Below, one piece after another: positions 7,851 to 17,031 of a stretch of 56,506 nt of DNA. Both the position numbers and the translations under genes were made by a program. Location: NCBI GenBank assembly GCA_045533485.1, contig JAZSHX010000020.1, forward strand, positions 1 to 56,506, read 5' to 3'. Source of the DNA: Scatosoma sp045533485. GTDB taxonomy: Bacteria; Bacillota; Clostridia; Christensenellales; Borkfalkiaceae. Every line of letters starts with the position of its first letter. Position 1 is the first letter of the stretch. The notes under the pieces were generated by a model. That model saw nothing but the letters and a program-made list of their open reading frames with translations, did no database searches and was not told the origin of the DNA.

Positions 7851-9562
7851 ATACTGTCAAGCAAAGCGTTAACCGAAATTTGCATTTGAGCAAGCTTATC
7901 GTTTGCAGCGCTTTCATTGACCGCTTTAAGCGAATAATAAATTTTCAATTTGGGTTCTGTGCCCGACGGGCGAACGCATACGAACGAACCGCCTTCCAGT
8001 TCATAATACACGCAGTTGCAAGTGGGCGTATCCATATCTTGCGTTTCGCCCGTTTGCATATCCAAGCGTTTCGCGGCGCTGTAATCGCGCACGGCAAGCA
8101 CTTTTACGCCTGCAAATTCTTGCACCTTTGCCGTTTTCAAGCCGTCCACGACCGCGTTCATTTCTTTCATTGCGTTCAAGCCGGAATATTCAATGGATAC
8201 GTTTTTATCCAACATAAAACCGTATTTATCGTAAATTTCCTGCAAACGCTGGAATACCGTTTTGCCGATATAGGCGTAATAGCAAACCATTTCCGCGCAA
8301 AGCATAGAAGCAACGACCGCGTCTTTATCACGGGCGTGCGTACCGCGGAGATATCCGCACGATTCTTCAAAGCCGAAAATATACGTATGCTTTCCGCTTT
8401 TTTCCCACTCCTTAATCTTTTCGCCGATAAACTTAAACCCAACGGGTGTTTCATAAAGCGCAACGCCGTATTCGTCGCAAAGCGCTTTTGCCATTCCCGT
8501 CGTTACGAAGGATTTGACAACCGCCGCGTTGTTCGGCATTACGCCGTCTTCATTTAAGCGCGTGAGAATGTAATCCAACAATAAAATGCCCACTTGGTTA
8601 CCTGAAAGCGCCACGAAATCGCCTGCTTCGTTTTTCAGTGCAACGCCCAAGCGGTCTGCATCGGGGTCTGTACCAAACACTACGTCTGCGTCAATTTTGT
8701 TGGCAAGCGCAATCCCCATCGAAAGCGTTTCCTTAAATTCGGGGTTAGGCAATTTCACGGTAGAAAATTCGGTATCTTTGGTCGTTTGCTCTTCCACAAC
8801 GGTAACGTGGATACCAAGTTTTTTCAAAATGGCGGTAACGGGTACGTAACCACTGCCGTGTACGGGCGTGTAAACAAGCTTTAATTTCGCACCGCATTTT
8901 TCCACCGCTTTTTTAGAAAGTGTCAAACGCGAAAGCTCTTCAATGTAGTCTTCGTCAAGCTTTTTGGGTACGGCAATAATCAACGGACTGTTTTCTTCCG
9001 CTTGCACGGAGAAATAATCGGTGATTGCATTGATATACGCCACCACTTTGTCGGTATCTTCGGGCGACATTTGCGCGCCGTCTTCTCCGTATACCTTGTA
9101 GCCATTGTATTGCTTGGGATTATGGCTTGCCGTAATCATAATGCCTGCAACTGTCTTTAAGTAGCGCACCGCATACGAAAGCATAGGAACGGGATGTACG
9201 TCGTCGAATAAGTACGCTTTAATGCCGTTTTTCGCCAAAACGCCTGCTGCCGCGCGCGCAAATTCCTGCGATTTTCTACGCGTATCGTAGGAAATGACCA
9301 CGCCACGGGCAATCGCCTGATCGCCAAGCGTTTTTATCCACTGGGCAAGCCCTTGCGTAGCGCGCATAACCGTGTATACGTTCATCATATTCGTGCCGTA
9401 GCCGATAACGCCGCGCATACCTGCCGTGCCGAACGCAAGCTCCGCGCCAAAACGATATTCTTTTTCCTTTTCATCGTTTTGTACGCTTTCCAGTTCTAAT
9501 TTACCTTCTTGATTGAGTGCACTGTTTTTTAACCACAATTCATACTGATATTTATAATCCAC
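7844..9562 (-). CDS. Alpha-phosphohexomutase (phosphoglucomutase/phosphomannomutase)
   Basis: Interconverts hexose 1- and 6-phosphates. All four signatures are present: phosphoserine loop ITASHNPKQYNGYK, metal loop TDPDADRLGVAL, sugar-binding FGFEESCGYL and phosphate-binding RPSGTEPKLKIY. About 572 residues matches the PgcA-type Firmicute enzyme. I choose GTG 9562 as start because AAAGGAG precedes it by 6 bp. A longer frame to 9652 would overlap the upstream membrane-protein gene and has no ribosome site. It is the third gene of a unit behind two membrane proteins. It probably feeds glucose-1-P to glycan synthesis or glycogen; the Glc/Man preference is not readable. Confidence 0.93.
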   Translation of the reverse strand: MDYKYQYELWLKNSALNQEGKLELESVQNDEKEKEYRFGAELAFGTAGMRGVIGYGTNMMNVYTVMRATQGLAQWIKTLGDQAIARGVVISYDTRRKSQEFARAAAGVLAKNGIKAYLFDDVHPVPMLSYAVRYLKTVAGIMITASHNPKQYNGYKVYGEDGAQMSPEDTDKVVAYINAITDYFSVQAEENSPLIIAVPKKLDEDYIEELSRLTLSKKAVEKCGAKLKLVYTPVHGSGYVPVTAILKKLGIHVTVVEEQTTKDTEFSTVKLPNPEFKETLSMGIALANKIDADVVFGTDPDADRLGVALKNEAGDFVALSGNQVGILLLDYILTRLNEDGVMPNNAAVVKSFVTTGMAKALCDEYGVALYETPVGFKFIGEKIKEWEKSGKHTYIFGFEESCGYLRGTHARDKDAVVASMLCAEMVCYYAYIGKTVFQRLQEIYDKYGFMLDKNVSIEYSGLNAMKEMNAVVDGLKTAKVQEFAGVKVLAVRDYSAAKRLDMQTGETQDMDTPTCNCVYYELEGGSFVCVRPSGTEPKLKIYYSLKAVNESAANDKLAQMQISVNALLDSIK

Positions 9563-9612
9563 AATATCTCCTTTAATCGCCGTCAAAAATATCCGTGACA
9601 AGCGTTTTTTAC

Positions 9613-10590
9613 TTATTCTTTCTCTTCCGTCTTTTTTGTTTCCGTGTTGCAATCAAGCAAGCTTGCAGGATCTCCAAAATCGTCGTTCTTTGCAATCTTA
9701 TCCAAACGGATGAAATATTTTTTACCCGTGAGTGTATAGTATTGCACGAAATGCAAGCATACAAAGAACAAGTACGACGTAGGAATAGTCAAAATCAAGG
9801 CGCTGCCGCAGGTAAAAAGTGCTGCCGCGGCGTTAAAAATGATAACGAAATACACGCTTGTCAAATAGCAAGAGAACAATCTGCCCGTTTGCTTTTTGGG
9901 TGCGCCTTGCAAGCCTTTCATCGCGTCGCGCAAGCGCAAATTATCGGTGACCATCGCAGGAATCCAGTGCCAAGTGTAAAGGAATTTTACGCATTGTAAA
10001 AGCACGATAAGCGTTACGGATAAGAACAACGCCGTAAGCAAGCTGACGTTTTGAATAAGCAAAAACGCAAGCACGATTGCAACCGCGTCAAATACGAACG
10101 CTATAGGTACGTATACAAGCGCGTAAACGCATGCTTTCTTGAAATTTTCCACATAACTCATAGACAGGCGCGTTTCCGCAAATTTACCCATTTTATCGTT
10201 GATAACGCTGCCCACGGAGAAATAGCAAAGCGCATCGGCAAAGCGTCTTATAAGAAAAATGAGTATACAACCAATGGCAACCAGCGTGATTTCCAAAGCG
10301 CGGGAAATAATCAATTCGCCAAGCTGATATAATAAGCCGTTTGCGCTAAACACCGCGTCTTTTGCAGTAACCCACTCCGCGTTACCTGCCAAGAAAAGCG
10401 TGAACATTTCACGAATTTTCACCACAATTTCTTGCGCGATCGCACTGTTCCAAATATCGTTAAATTCCGGCAATACAATCGCCGCCGACAAAGCGATAGC
10501 AACAAGCGCAACCGCCGTTTTATATAAAAGAATTTTATATACGTTTTTGAAATTTTCCATCAACAAACGCAAGCTGTTTCCAAAAAGCAT
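9613..10590 (-). CDS. Multipass membrane protein of unknown function (paralogue of the next gene upstream)
   Basis: 325 residues, about six hydrophobic segments, and a charged C-terminal tail rich in Asp and Lys/Glu (ending TKKTEEKE). I do not recognise a family. The region FLYTWHWIPAMVTDNLRLRDAMKGLQG lines up with LLYTISMLYLWLPCMQITGFRAAEALQYS in the neighbouring upstream protein, and both end with a cytoplasm-like basic tail. The two are therefore probably an old tandem duplication. It starts 34 bp after that gene and ends 50 bp before the phosphohexomutase, so all three form an operon. A role in envelope or transport is possible but unsupported. Confidence 0.7.
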   Translation of the reverse strand: MLFGNSLRLLMENFKNVYKILLYKTAVALVAIALSAAIVLPEFNDIWNSAIAQEIVVKIREMFTLFLAGNAEWVTAKDAVFSANGLLYQLGELIISRALEITLVAIGCILIFLIRRFADALCYFSVGSVINDKMGKFAETRLSMSYVENFKKACVYALVYVPIAFVFDAVAIVLAFLLIQNVSLLTALFLSVTLIVLLQCVKFLYTWHWIPAMVTDNLRLRDAMKGLQGAPKKQTGRLFSCYLTSVYFVIIFNAAAALFTCGSALILTIPTSYLFFVCLHFVQYYTLTGKKYFIRLDKIAKNDDFGDPASLLDCNTETKKTEEKE

Positions 10591-10624
10591 ATTCTTCTCC
10601 TTTCTCTTTTATTCCAAAAAACAA

Positions 10625-11446
10625 TTAGTAATATTTTCGCAAATCCCTGCGTTCGATGTTGTCGGAAGCAAAGTACACAATTTCCATACGCACGCAGAAG
10701 ACGATAAGCATGAGTGCAAACAGCAAAGTGGAAATGATTGTAAATACCAACAAACTGTTACTAAAATGCACGGTTACAACCAACAACGCTTCCATAATAA
10801 ATACGCTCACCGTTTGCGATAAGATAATATGCCATTTTAAGGGCGAAGAAAGCTGGTTTGAATACTGCAACGCTTCCGCCGCTCTAAAACCCGTGATTTG
10901 CATACAAGGCAACCACAAATACAACATACTAATCGTATACAGCAGAACGAAATGCAAGGCAACGAAAAGCACGGCAACCGCGGCATAAGCAACAAATATA
11001 AAGGAAAAACGGGAGCACAAATACAAAATAGATGCGAAAATCAACGTCCAAATTTCGTAAATAAGAAGAATTAAGGAACCAAAACCCAGCGTAGGCAACA
11101 GGTTATCGTTGATTTTGGAAATAATACCGTTAAACGAACGCTTACCATAGCGCATATGTTTTTCCAAAAACGCCATCATCATCGACACGCTGACAATCAA
11201 CGCAACGACGCCCAGCACGCCAAACCCTATTGATTTCAACGACGCAAAGTTCAAAATGGAAAGCGCGCGGAATAAATCGGGGAACGTCCACGAATGGATT
11301 TCCCCTTCAAAAAAGGCGTGTATCACCGTTTCCAAAGCGTTACTGTCTACCGAGCCCGATAAGAACAAGGCAGGCAAAACCGCAAGCGGAAGCAGATATA
11401 AAATATTTCTTAACGAATATCGTATTGCCTGTAACGTGTATTTCAT
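10625..11446 (-). CDS. Multipass membrane protein of unknown function (first of a tandem pair)
   Basis: About 273 residues with six or so hydrophobic segments and a short basic tail (RRDLRKYY). I take ATG 11446: AGG lies 9 bp before it, whereas the ATG six bases earlier sits too close to the same site. It heads an operon with its paralogue and the phosphohexomutase and has its own strong promoter. The segment with LWLPCMQITGFRAAEAL is shared with the downstream paralogue. No catalytic or transport motif is visible. Confidence 0.7.
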   Translation of the reverse strand: MKYTLQAIRYSLRNILYLLPLAVLPALFLSGSVDSNALETVIHAFFEGEIHSWTFPDLFRALSILNFASLKSIGFGVLGVVALIVSVSMMMAFLEKHMRYGKRSFNGIISKINDNLLPTLGFGSLILLIYEIWTLIFASILYLCSRFSFIFVAYAAVAVLFVALHFVLLYTISMLYLWLPCMQITGFRAAEALQYSNQLSSPLKWHIILSQTVSVFIMEALLVVTVHFSNSLLVFTIISTLLFALMLIVFCVRMEIVYFASDNIERRDLRKYY

Positions 11447-11467
11447 ATGCATTATCCTCTATCTTGT

Positions 11468-11496
11468 ATTATAGCACAAAAAAAATCAGCTGTAAA
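11468..11496 (-). promoter_or_regulatory. Sigma-A promoter for the membrane protein pair and phosphohexomutase
   Basis: -35 TTTACA (11496-11491), 17-bp spacer, extended -10 TGCTATAAT (-10 hexamer 11473-11468). Confidence 0.8.
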
Positions 11497-11506
11497 GTGT
11501 TTTATT

Positions 11507-11547
11507 CAAAAAAACTCCTTAATAAGTTTTTTCAACCTATCAAGGAG
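11507..11547 (-). terminator. Terminator of the citrate-to-oxoglutarate operon
   Basis: On the minus strand CTCCTTGATAG pairs with CTTATTAAGGAG and is followed by seven T. It lies 16 bp past the isocitrate dehydrogenase stop. Confidence 0.9.
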
Positions 11548-11562
11548 CATTTTTTTATTAAA

Positions 11563-12741
11563 TTACATAAGCTTTTGCAAGGTTTGCATCACGTAATCGC
11601 CAAATTGTTGACAGGTAGCGCCCGTATCGCGGCCGGTGATGGTATATTTCTTTTCTTCAAACATACAAATATCCAGCGCGCGTTCCAGCTTATCCGCTCT
11701 ATCCTGCAAACCGATATGCGAAAGCAACATTACGCAAGCGCGAAGCATAGAACAAGGGTCGGCGTACGCGCCGCGGCCTTCGGTAATCATACGGGGAGCA
11801 GAACCGTGAATGGCTTCAAACATCGCGTATTTTTTACCGATATTTGCGCAGCCAGCCGTCCCTACGCCACCTTGGAATTCCGCCGCTTCATCGGAAATGA
11901 TATCGCCGTACAAGTTCGGCAACAAAAGCACTTGGAAATCGCGACGGCGCTTGGTATCGACAAGCTTTGCCGTCATAATATCCGCGTACCATTCGTCCGT
12001 TACGATATCGGGGTACAAATCCCCAACTTTGTGGCAATCTTCCAAGAAATTGCCGTCCGTCGTTTTAATGACGTTTGCCTTGGTCACCAGCGAAACGCGT
12101 TTAAAACCGTTTTTGTGCGCGTAATCGTATGCAAGGCGCGCAATTCTATCCGAACCTTGTTTGGTCGTCACCGTAAAGTCTACCGCTAAATCTTCGGTAA
12201 TATTAAACCCGGACGAACCGATTGCGTAGCCGCCTTCGGTATTTTCACGGAAAATAGTCCAGTTAATGCCTTCTTCGGGCACTTTCACGGGACGGATATT
12301 TGCAAATAAATCGAGTGCCTTACGCATCGCTACATTTGCCGATTCAATATTGGGCATACCGCTGCCCTTTTGCGGCGTAGTCGTAGGGCCTTTCAAGATA
12401 ACGTGGCACGCTTTAAGCTCCGCCATAACGTCGTCGGGAATTGCCTTGCCCTTTGCAATACGGTTTTCAAGGGTCAAGCCTTCGATATCCTTGAACTGTA
12501 CCTTGCCTGCCTTTACAAGGTCGGCTAAGATAAATTCAAGCACTCTGCGCGCTTGCGAAGAAATGATAGGACCGATGCCGTCGCTGCCGCAAACGCCGAT
12601 TTTAATAGTGTCAAGCGCGGTATAATTGACAAAATCGCCCTGCGCTTTCATATCTTCTACGCGCGTGAGCTGCGCCGCCATAAGCCTTCTAAATTTTTCG
12701 CACGCCGCATCTAACTGCGCGCTGTATTTTTCCGTTTCCAT
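11563..12741 (-). CDS. icd: Isocitrate dehydrogenase (isocitrate/isopropylmalate dehydrogenase family)
   Basis: 392 residues. It decarboxylates isocitrate to 2-oxoglutarate with NAD(P)+. The substrate segment is SGMPNIESANVAMRKALDLFANIRPVK, followed by WTIFRENTEGGYAIG, the catalytic Lys in LVTKANVIK, the metal region LLPNLYGDIISDEAAEFQGGVG and the cofactor loop EAIHGSAPRM. Isopropylmalate or homoisocitrate dehydrogenase are alternatives from the family. The neighbours, Re-citrate synthase and aconitase, favour isocitrate. It starts 3 bp after the aconitase stop and is the last gene before a strong terminator. The NAD versus NADP choice is not resolved. Confidence 0.9.
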   Translation of the reverse strand: METEKYSAQLDAACEKFRRLMAAQLTRVEDMKAQGDFVNYTALDTIKIGVCGSDGIGPIISSQARRVLEFILADLVKAGKVQFKDIEGLTLENRIAKGKAIPDDVMAELKACHVILKGPTTTPQKGSGMPNIESANVAMRKALDLFANIRPVKVPEEGINWTIFRENTEGGYAIGSSGFNITEDLAVDFTVTTKQGSDRIARLAYDYAHKNGFKRVSLVTKANVIKTTDGNFLEDCHKVGDLYPDIVTDEWYADIMTAKLVDTKRRRDFQVLLLPNLYGDIISDEAAEFQGGVGTAGCANIGKKYAMFEAIHGSAPRMITEGRGAYADPCSMLRACVMLLSHIGLQDRADKLERALDICMFEEKKYTITGRDTGATCQQFGDYVMQTLQKLM

Positions 12742-12744
12742 ATT

Positions 12745-14679
12745 TTATTTTCTCTCCTGTTTGGTATAATTCAAGCTGCCGCCTGCAAGCAACATTGCGC
12801 GTTGGCGCTTGGACAGCGTTAAGCACAAGCTGGCTTTCTTTCCGTTGGTTTTATTGACAAGCATTGCCTTATCTTTTCCTGCAACCGCTTCCGCAAAACC
12901 GATAATTTCCACTTGATCGCCCTGCGCAAACGCATCGTAATCGTCGGGGTTTTCCAACGTCATAGGTACGATACCGAAGTTAATAAGATTTGCCACGTGA
13001 ATACGCGCAAAACTCTTTGCTACGACGGCTTTAATGCCTAAATACAATGGTACGAGCGCGGCGTGCTCACGGGAAGAACCCTGTCCGTAGTTAAAGCCGC
13101 CCAAAATAACGCCGCCGCCCTTTGCTTTCGCACGTTCGGGGAACGCAGGATCACAAACGGTAAAGCAAAATTCGGAAAGCTTTGGAACGTTAGAACGGTA
13201 CGGCAACACCTTCGTCCCTGCCGGCATAATATGGTCGGTGGTAATATCGTCGCCCACCTTCAAAATAAGTTCGCAACGCAAATCCTTGTCGGGCGCTTTG
13301 CCGACGGGAATAGGCTTAATATTCGGGCCGCGTTCTACTGTCACCGATTGCATATCCTTTTCCGCAACGGGCAATTCAATCAAATTATCGTTGATATTGA
13401 ACGCTTCAGGCATTTGTATTGCGGGCGCAACGCCAAGCGTCGTGGGGTCGGTAAACACGCCTGCCACTGCGGACGCCGCCGCCGTTTCGGGGGATACCAA
13501 GTATACTTGTGCATCGGCAGTTCCGCTACGCGCCAAGAAATTTCTGTTAAAGGTGCGCAAACTTACGCCTGCGGATTGCGGTGAAAAGCCCATACCGATA
13601 CAAGGGCCGCACGCACACTCTAAAATTCTTGCGCCTGCATTGATCAAATCGGCAAGCGCGCCGCACTGCGCAAGCTGTGTATACACTTGTTTAGACCCGG
13701 GGGAAATGGACAAGCTTACGTCAGGGTGAACGGTTTTGCCTTTCAGCATAGCCGCTACCGTGAGCATATCTTGCATGGAAGAGTTGGTGCAAGAGCCGAT
13801 ACAAACTTGATTGATTTTCATACCCGCAAGCGCGGACACCGCTTTCACGTTGTCGGGGCTGTGCGGACAAGCCGCAAGCGGTTGCAATTTACATAAATCG
13901 ATTGTATATTCCGCATCGTATACAGCGTCTTTATCCGCCGAAAGCTCTACAAAATCTTCTTCTCTATTTTCCGCTTTCAAGAACGCTTTAGTCACTTCGT
14001 CCGCAGGGAAAATGGAGCTGGTTGCGCCAAGCTCCGCGCCCATATTCGTAATGGTTGCGCGTTGGGGTACAGACAAAGATTTTACGCCTTCGCCGCCGTA
14101 TTCGACAATCGCACCGACGCCGCCTTTGACGCCAAGGATACGGAGCACTTCCAAAATTACGTCCTTTGCGCCTACGTAATCAGGCAATTTGCCAAGCAAA
14201 TTGATTTTAATCATTTTCGGCATCGTGATATAATACGTGCCGCCGCCCATAGCCACAGCTACGTCCAAACCGCCTGCGCCCATACCCAGCATACCGATAC
14301 CGCCTGCCGTGGGCGTGTGGGAATCGGAGCCGATCAGCGTCTTGCCGGGGCGTGAAAAGCGTTCCAAATGTACTTGGTGGCAAATACCGTTACCGGGGCG
14401 CGAAAAACGAATGCCGTGTTTTTTGGTTACCGTTTGAATATAACGGTGGTCGTCGGCGTTTTCAAACCCTGCCTGCAAGGTGTTGTGGTCGATATACGCA
14501 ACGGACAGCTCGGTTTTTACACGTTCAATACCCATTGCTTCAAATTGCAAATACGCCATCGTTCCCGTGGCGTCTTGCGTGAGTGTTTGGTCTATTTTTA
14601 ACCCGATTTCCTTGCCTACGACCATTTCACCGCATACAAGGTGGTCTTTGATAATTTTTTGCGCTATCGTATATCCCAT
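12745..14679 (-). CDS. Aconitate hydratase (short single-chain form)
   Basis: 644 residues, shorter than the 750-900 of AcnA and AcnB and typical of the clostridial single-chain form. The [4Fe-4S] ligands are Cys297 in CIGSCTNSS and Cys357 and Cys360 in CACGPCIGMG. The substrate region GSDSHTPTAGGIGMLGMGAGG and the swivel-domain motif GGFNYGQGSSREHAALVP are intact. It isomerises citrate to isocitrate. It starts 12 bp before the citrate synthase stop region and ends 3 bp before icd, so translation is probably coupled. Homoaconitase is the main alternative; the operon makes it less likely. Confidence 0.92.
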   Translation of the reverse strand: MGYTIAQKIIKDHLVCGEMVVGKEIGLKIDQTLTQDATGTMAYLQFEAMGIERVKTELSVAYIDHNTLQAGFENADDHRYIQTVTKKHGIRFSRPGNGICHQVHLERFSRPGKTLIGSDSHTPTAGGIGMLGMGAGGLDVAVAMGGGTYYITMPKMIKINLLGKLPDYVGAKDVILEVLRILGVKGGVGAIVEYGGEGVKSLSVPQRATITNMGAELGATSSIFPADEVTKAFLKAENREEDFVELSADKDAVYDAEYTIDLCKLQPLAACPHSPDNVKAVSALAGMKINQVCIGSCTNSSMQDMLTVAAMLKGKTVHPDVSLSISPGSKQVYTQLAQCGALADLINAGARILECACGPCIGMGFSPQSAGVSLRTFNRNFLARSGTADAQVYLVSPETAAASAVAGVFTDPTTLGVAPAIQMPEAFNINDNLIELPVAEKDMQSVTVERGPNIKPIPVGKAPDKDLRCELILKVGDDITTDHIMPAGTKVLPYRSNVPKLSEFCFTVCDPAFPERAKAKGGGVILGGFNYGQGSSREHAALVPLYLGIKAVVAKSFARIHVANLINFGIVPMTLENPDDYDAFAQGDQVEIIGFAEAVAGKDKAMLVNKTNGKKASLCLTLSKRQRAMLLAGGSLNYTKQERK

Positions 14680-14690
14680 AGCTATTCTCC

Positions 14691-16082
14691 TTACAAATCA
14701 AACCAGTTGAGCGCACATCTGCCGTCTTCGCAATAGGTGCGGAACAGGCTTTCCAGTTCATCGTCGCCCATAACCGTCGTTCTTCCGTCGGCGTACAATG
14801 CGTCGATTTCTTCTTTCAGCTGCTTAACAATCCAGTCCTGCTTGGTAACTTGTTTTTCCTTGGGGAGTTTGTAATGGTTGTTGATCCAGTACGCAATCCC
14901 TGCCAAGCCCGAAGTGTTGGAAATGGAGACGCTGGCAGGACGGTTCAAGATTTTTTCCGTGTCAAAAATGTTATAAATTTCCGCGTCTTTCATCATACCG
15001 TCGGCGTGTACGCCTGCTCGGGTAAGGTTGAACGCACTGCCCACGAACGGCGTCATAGGCGGAATATCGTATTTGAGTTCCTTTTGGAAATATTCCGCAA
15101 TTTCTGTGATTGCCGTCGTGTCCATACCGTCCAGCGTACCGCGCATAGACGCATATTGCATTACCATAGCTTCCAACGGCACGTTACCCGTTCTTTCGCC
15201 GATACCAAGCAAAGAACAGTTTACACCGCTTGCGCCGTACAGCCACGCGCTCACTGCGTTGGCTACGCCCATATAAAAATCGTTATGGCCGTGCCATTCC
15301 AGCATTTCCGATGTAACGTCTGAATAGTGATGCAAACCGTAAACGATACCGGGAACGCTTCTAGGGAGCGCCGTGCCCGTGTAAGGCAAGCCGTAGCCCA
15401 TCGTATCGCACATACGGATACGCACGGGGATATTCGCTTCACGCGATAAATCAATCAATGCGTTTACGAAAGGAACGACGAAACCGTAGAAATCAGCGCG
15501 TGTCAAATCTTCCAGGTGACAACGGGGCGCAATCCCTGCGTCAAACGCTTGCTTGACTACCCCAAGATAGTGGTCGTACGCTTGTTTACGCGTCATATTC
15601 AGCTTTTTGAAAATATGGTAATCGGAACAGCTTACCAAAATACCCGTTTCCTTGATGCCGATATTGTGCACAAGCTCGAAATCTTCCTTCTTTGCGCGAA
15701 TCCAAGTGGTAACTTCGGGGAATTTATATCCAAGCGCCATACATTCTTCCAAAGCTTGTCTATCCTTTTTCGTATAAACGAAAAATTCACTTTGGCGAAT
15801 AAGCCCTTTCGGTCCGCCCAAGCGCGCAATCAGCTTATAAATATCCACGATTTGTTTTGCCGTGTAAGGCGCGCGCGATTGTTGACCGTCGCGGAACGTC
15901 GTGTCCGTCATCCAAATTTCTTTGGGCATATTCATCGGCACGCGACGATGGTTAAACGGCATTTTGGGCACTTGGTCGTACGGATAAATATCACGGAACA
16001 ACTGCGCCTGCTCAACGTCTTGCAGTTCGTATTGATACGGATCTTGTTCTAATAAATTGCTGGAAGGATTTAATTCTATCAT
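14691..16082 (-). CDS. Re-citrate synthase (DRE-TIM metallolyase family)
   Basis: 463 residues, related to homocitrate and isopropylmalate synthases rather than to ordinary Si-citrate synthase. TTFRDGQQ (61-68) gives the catalytic Arg and metal-binding Asp; EWHGHNDFYMGVANA gives the HxH metal ligands; LLGIGERTGNVPLEAM completes the barrel. The long N-terminal lead-in and the RQSEFFVYTKKDRQ and PRCHLEDLTRADFYGF segments match the family first shown in Clostridium kluyveri. It condenses acetyl-CoA with oxaloacetate. The aconitase and isocitrate dehydrogenase behind it give the oxidative half-cycle to 2-oxoglutarate. ATG 16082 has GAAAGG upstream. Confidence 0.88.
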   Translation of the reverse strand: MIELNPSSNLLEQDPYQYELQDVEQAQLFRDIYPYDQVPKMPFNHRRVPMNMPKEIWMTDTTFRDGQQSRAPYTAKQIVDIYKLIARLGGPKGLIRQSEFFVYTKKDRQALEECMALGYKFPEVTTWIRAKKEDFELVHNIGIKETGILVSCSDYHIFKKLNMTRKQAYDHYLGVVKQAFDAGIAPRCHLEDLTRADFYGFVVPFVNALIDLSREANIPVRIRMCDTMGYGLPYTGTALPRSVPGIVYGLHHYSDVTSEMLEWHGHNDFYMGVANAVSAWLYGASGVNCSLLGIGERTGNVPLEAMVMQYASMRGTLDGMDTTAITEIAEYFQKELKYDIPPMTPFVGSAFNLTRAGVHADGMMKDAEIYNIFDTEKILNRPASVSISNTSGLAGIAYWINNHYKLPKEKQVTKQDWIVKQLKEEIDALYADGRTTVMGDDELESLFRTYCEDGRCALNWFDL

Positions 16083-16141
16083 AACACCTTTCTTCCTATT
16101 TGTTTTTTCGATTGAAGTCTTTTTTGTTATTCGATATACCG

Positions 16142-16170
16142 ATTATACATTTTTTTTAATGTTTTGTCAA
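16142..16170 (-). promoter_or_regulatory. Sigma-A promoter of the Re-citrate synthase operon
   Basis: Perfect consensus: -35 TTGACA (16170-16165), 17 bp, -10 TATAAT (16147-16142). It gives a leader of about 53 bases. Confidence 0.93.
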
Positions 16171-16221
16171 GGAAATGCGCACGCATTTTGCCATTTTTTG
16201 CATAAATAGCCGTAAAATTAC

Positions 16222-17022
16222 TTAAAAAGCGTCTTTCTCTATTTTACTCCAACGCTTTTTGATAAAAACAAGCTTACATTTGAGCGGTAACATTGCCGTG
16301 AAAACGCGCATGGTCTTATTGAAAAATCCAGGTATGATTTTCGCGCGGTTTTTAACAACGGCTTTCAAGGATTTCTCCGCTACCCATTGTGGAGATTTTA
16401 CGGCTAATCTACCCCACAAGCCCTGCCCTTTGATTTGCTGTTTGATATCATCGCGCGTAGGCATTGCGCCGGGGAGTACTGCCGTGACGTGCACGTTTTT
16501 ATCCTTGACTTCTTCGCGCAAAGCAAGCGAAAACTGCGTAAGTGCGCGTTTGGTTGCGCTGTATATCGCAAAATACGGCATAGGATAAATGCCCGAAACG
16601 CTGGATATGTTGATGATATCCAAATGTTCGGCTTTTCTTTCCAAAGCAAAACGGCAAAGAGATACCGCCGCTTCAAAATTGACGCGGCACTGCATCGACA
16701 ATTTCTCCTGGGTGTATTTTTCAAACGCCTTTTGCACGTCCGCGCCTGCTACGTTGACAAGCGTGCCTATTTGCAGGTTTTCTGCGGTAATTTTCTCAAA
16801 CGCCGCATACCTGTCCCCTCCGTTTGTTAAATTTGCCGCAAAAGTGCGGATAGCTAAATTGGGATAGAGCGCTTGTAATTCGCTCTGTAATTTTCGCAAT
16901 TTTTCTTCGCTTCGCCCAAACAATAATAACGGCGTGCCGTGGCTTGCAAGCAAATGAGAAAACGCACTGCCCAAACCGCCCGTCGCGCCCGTTATTAAGG
17001 CGTATCCCGTATGGTTTTGCAT
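16222..17022 (-). CDS. Short-chain dehydrogenase/reductase
   Basis: 266 residues with a Rossmann start (ALITGATGGLGSAFSHLL), NVAG, the catalytic Ser in INISSVSG and the catalytic YSATK. A C-terminal extension of about 60 residues (KSLKAVVKNRAKIIPGFFNKTMRVFTAMLPLKCKL) is hydrophobic and basic and suggests membrane association. Substrate unknown. It follows yggS by 9 bp and shares its promoter. A second protein of this family lies at 18817-19662 with a similar hydrophobic/basic tail. Confidence 0.88.
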   Translation of the reverse strand: MQNHTGYALITGATGGLGSAFSHLLASHGTPLLLFGRSEEKLRKLQSELQALYPNLAIRTFAANLTNGGDRYAAFEKITAENLQIGTLVNVAGADVQKAFEKYTQEKLSMQCRVNFEAAVSLCRFALERKAEHLDIINISSVSGIYPMPYFAIYSATKRALTQFSLALREEVKDKNVHVTAVLPGAMPTRDDIKQQIKGQGLWGRLAVKSPQWVAEKSLKAVVKNRAKIIPGFFNKTMRVFTAMLPLKCKLVFIKKRWSKIEKDAF

Positions 17023-17031
17023 ACCTGCTCC

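Noticed and set aside
11563..16082. Lysine aminoadipate-type homocitrate pathway
   Set aside because: The first enzyme has the long Re-citrate synthase form, the aconitase is a single chain, and no lysine genes are near; the citrate reading is simpler.
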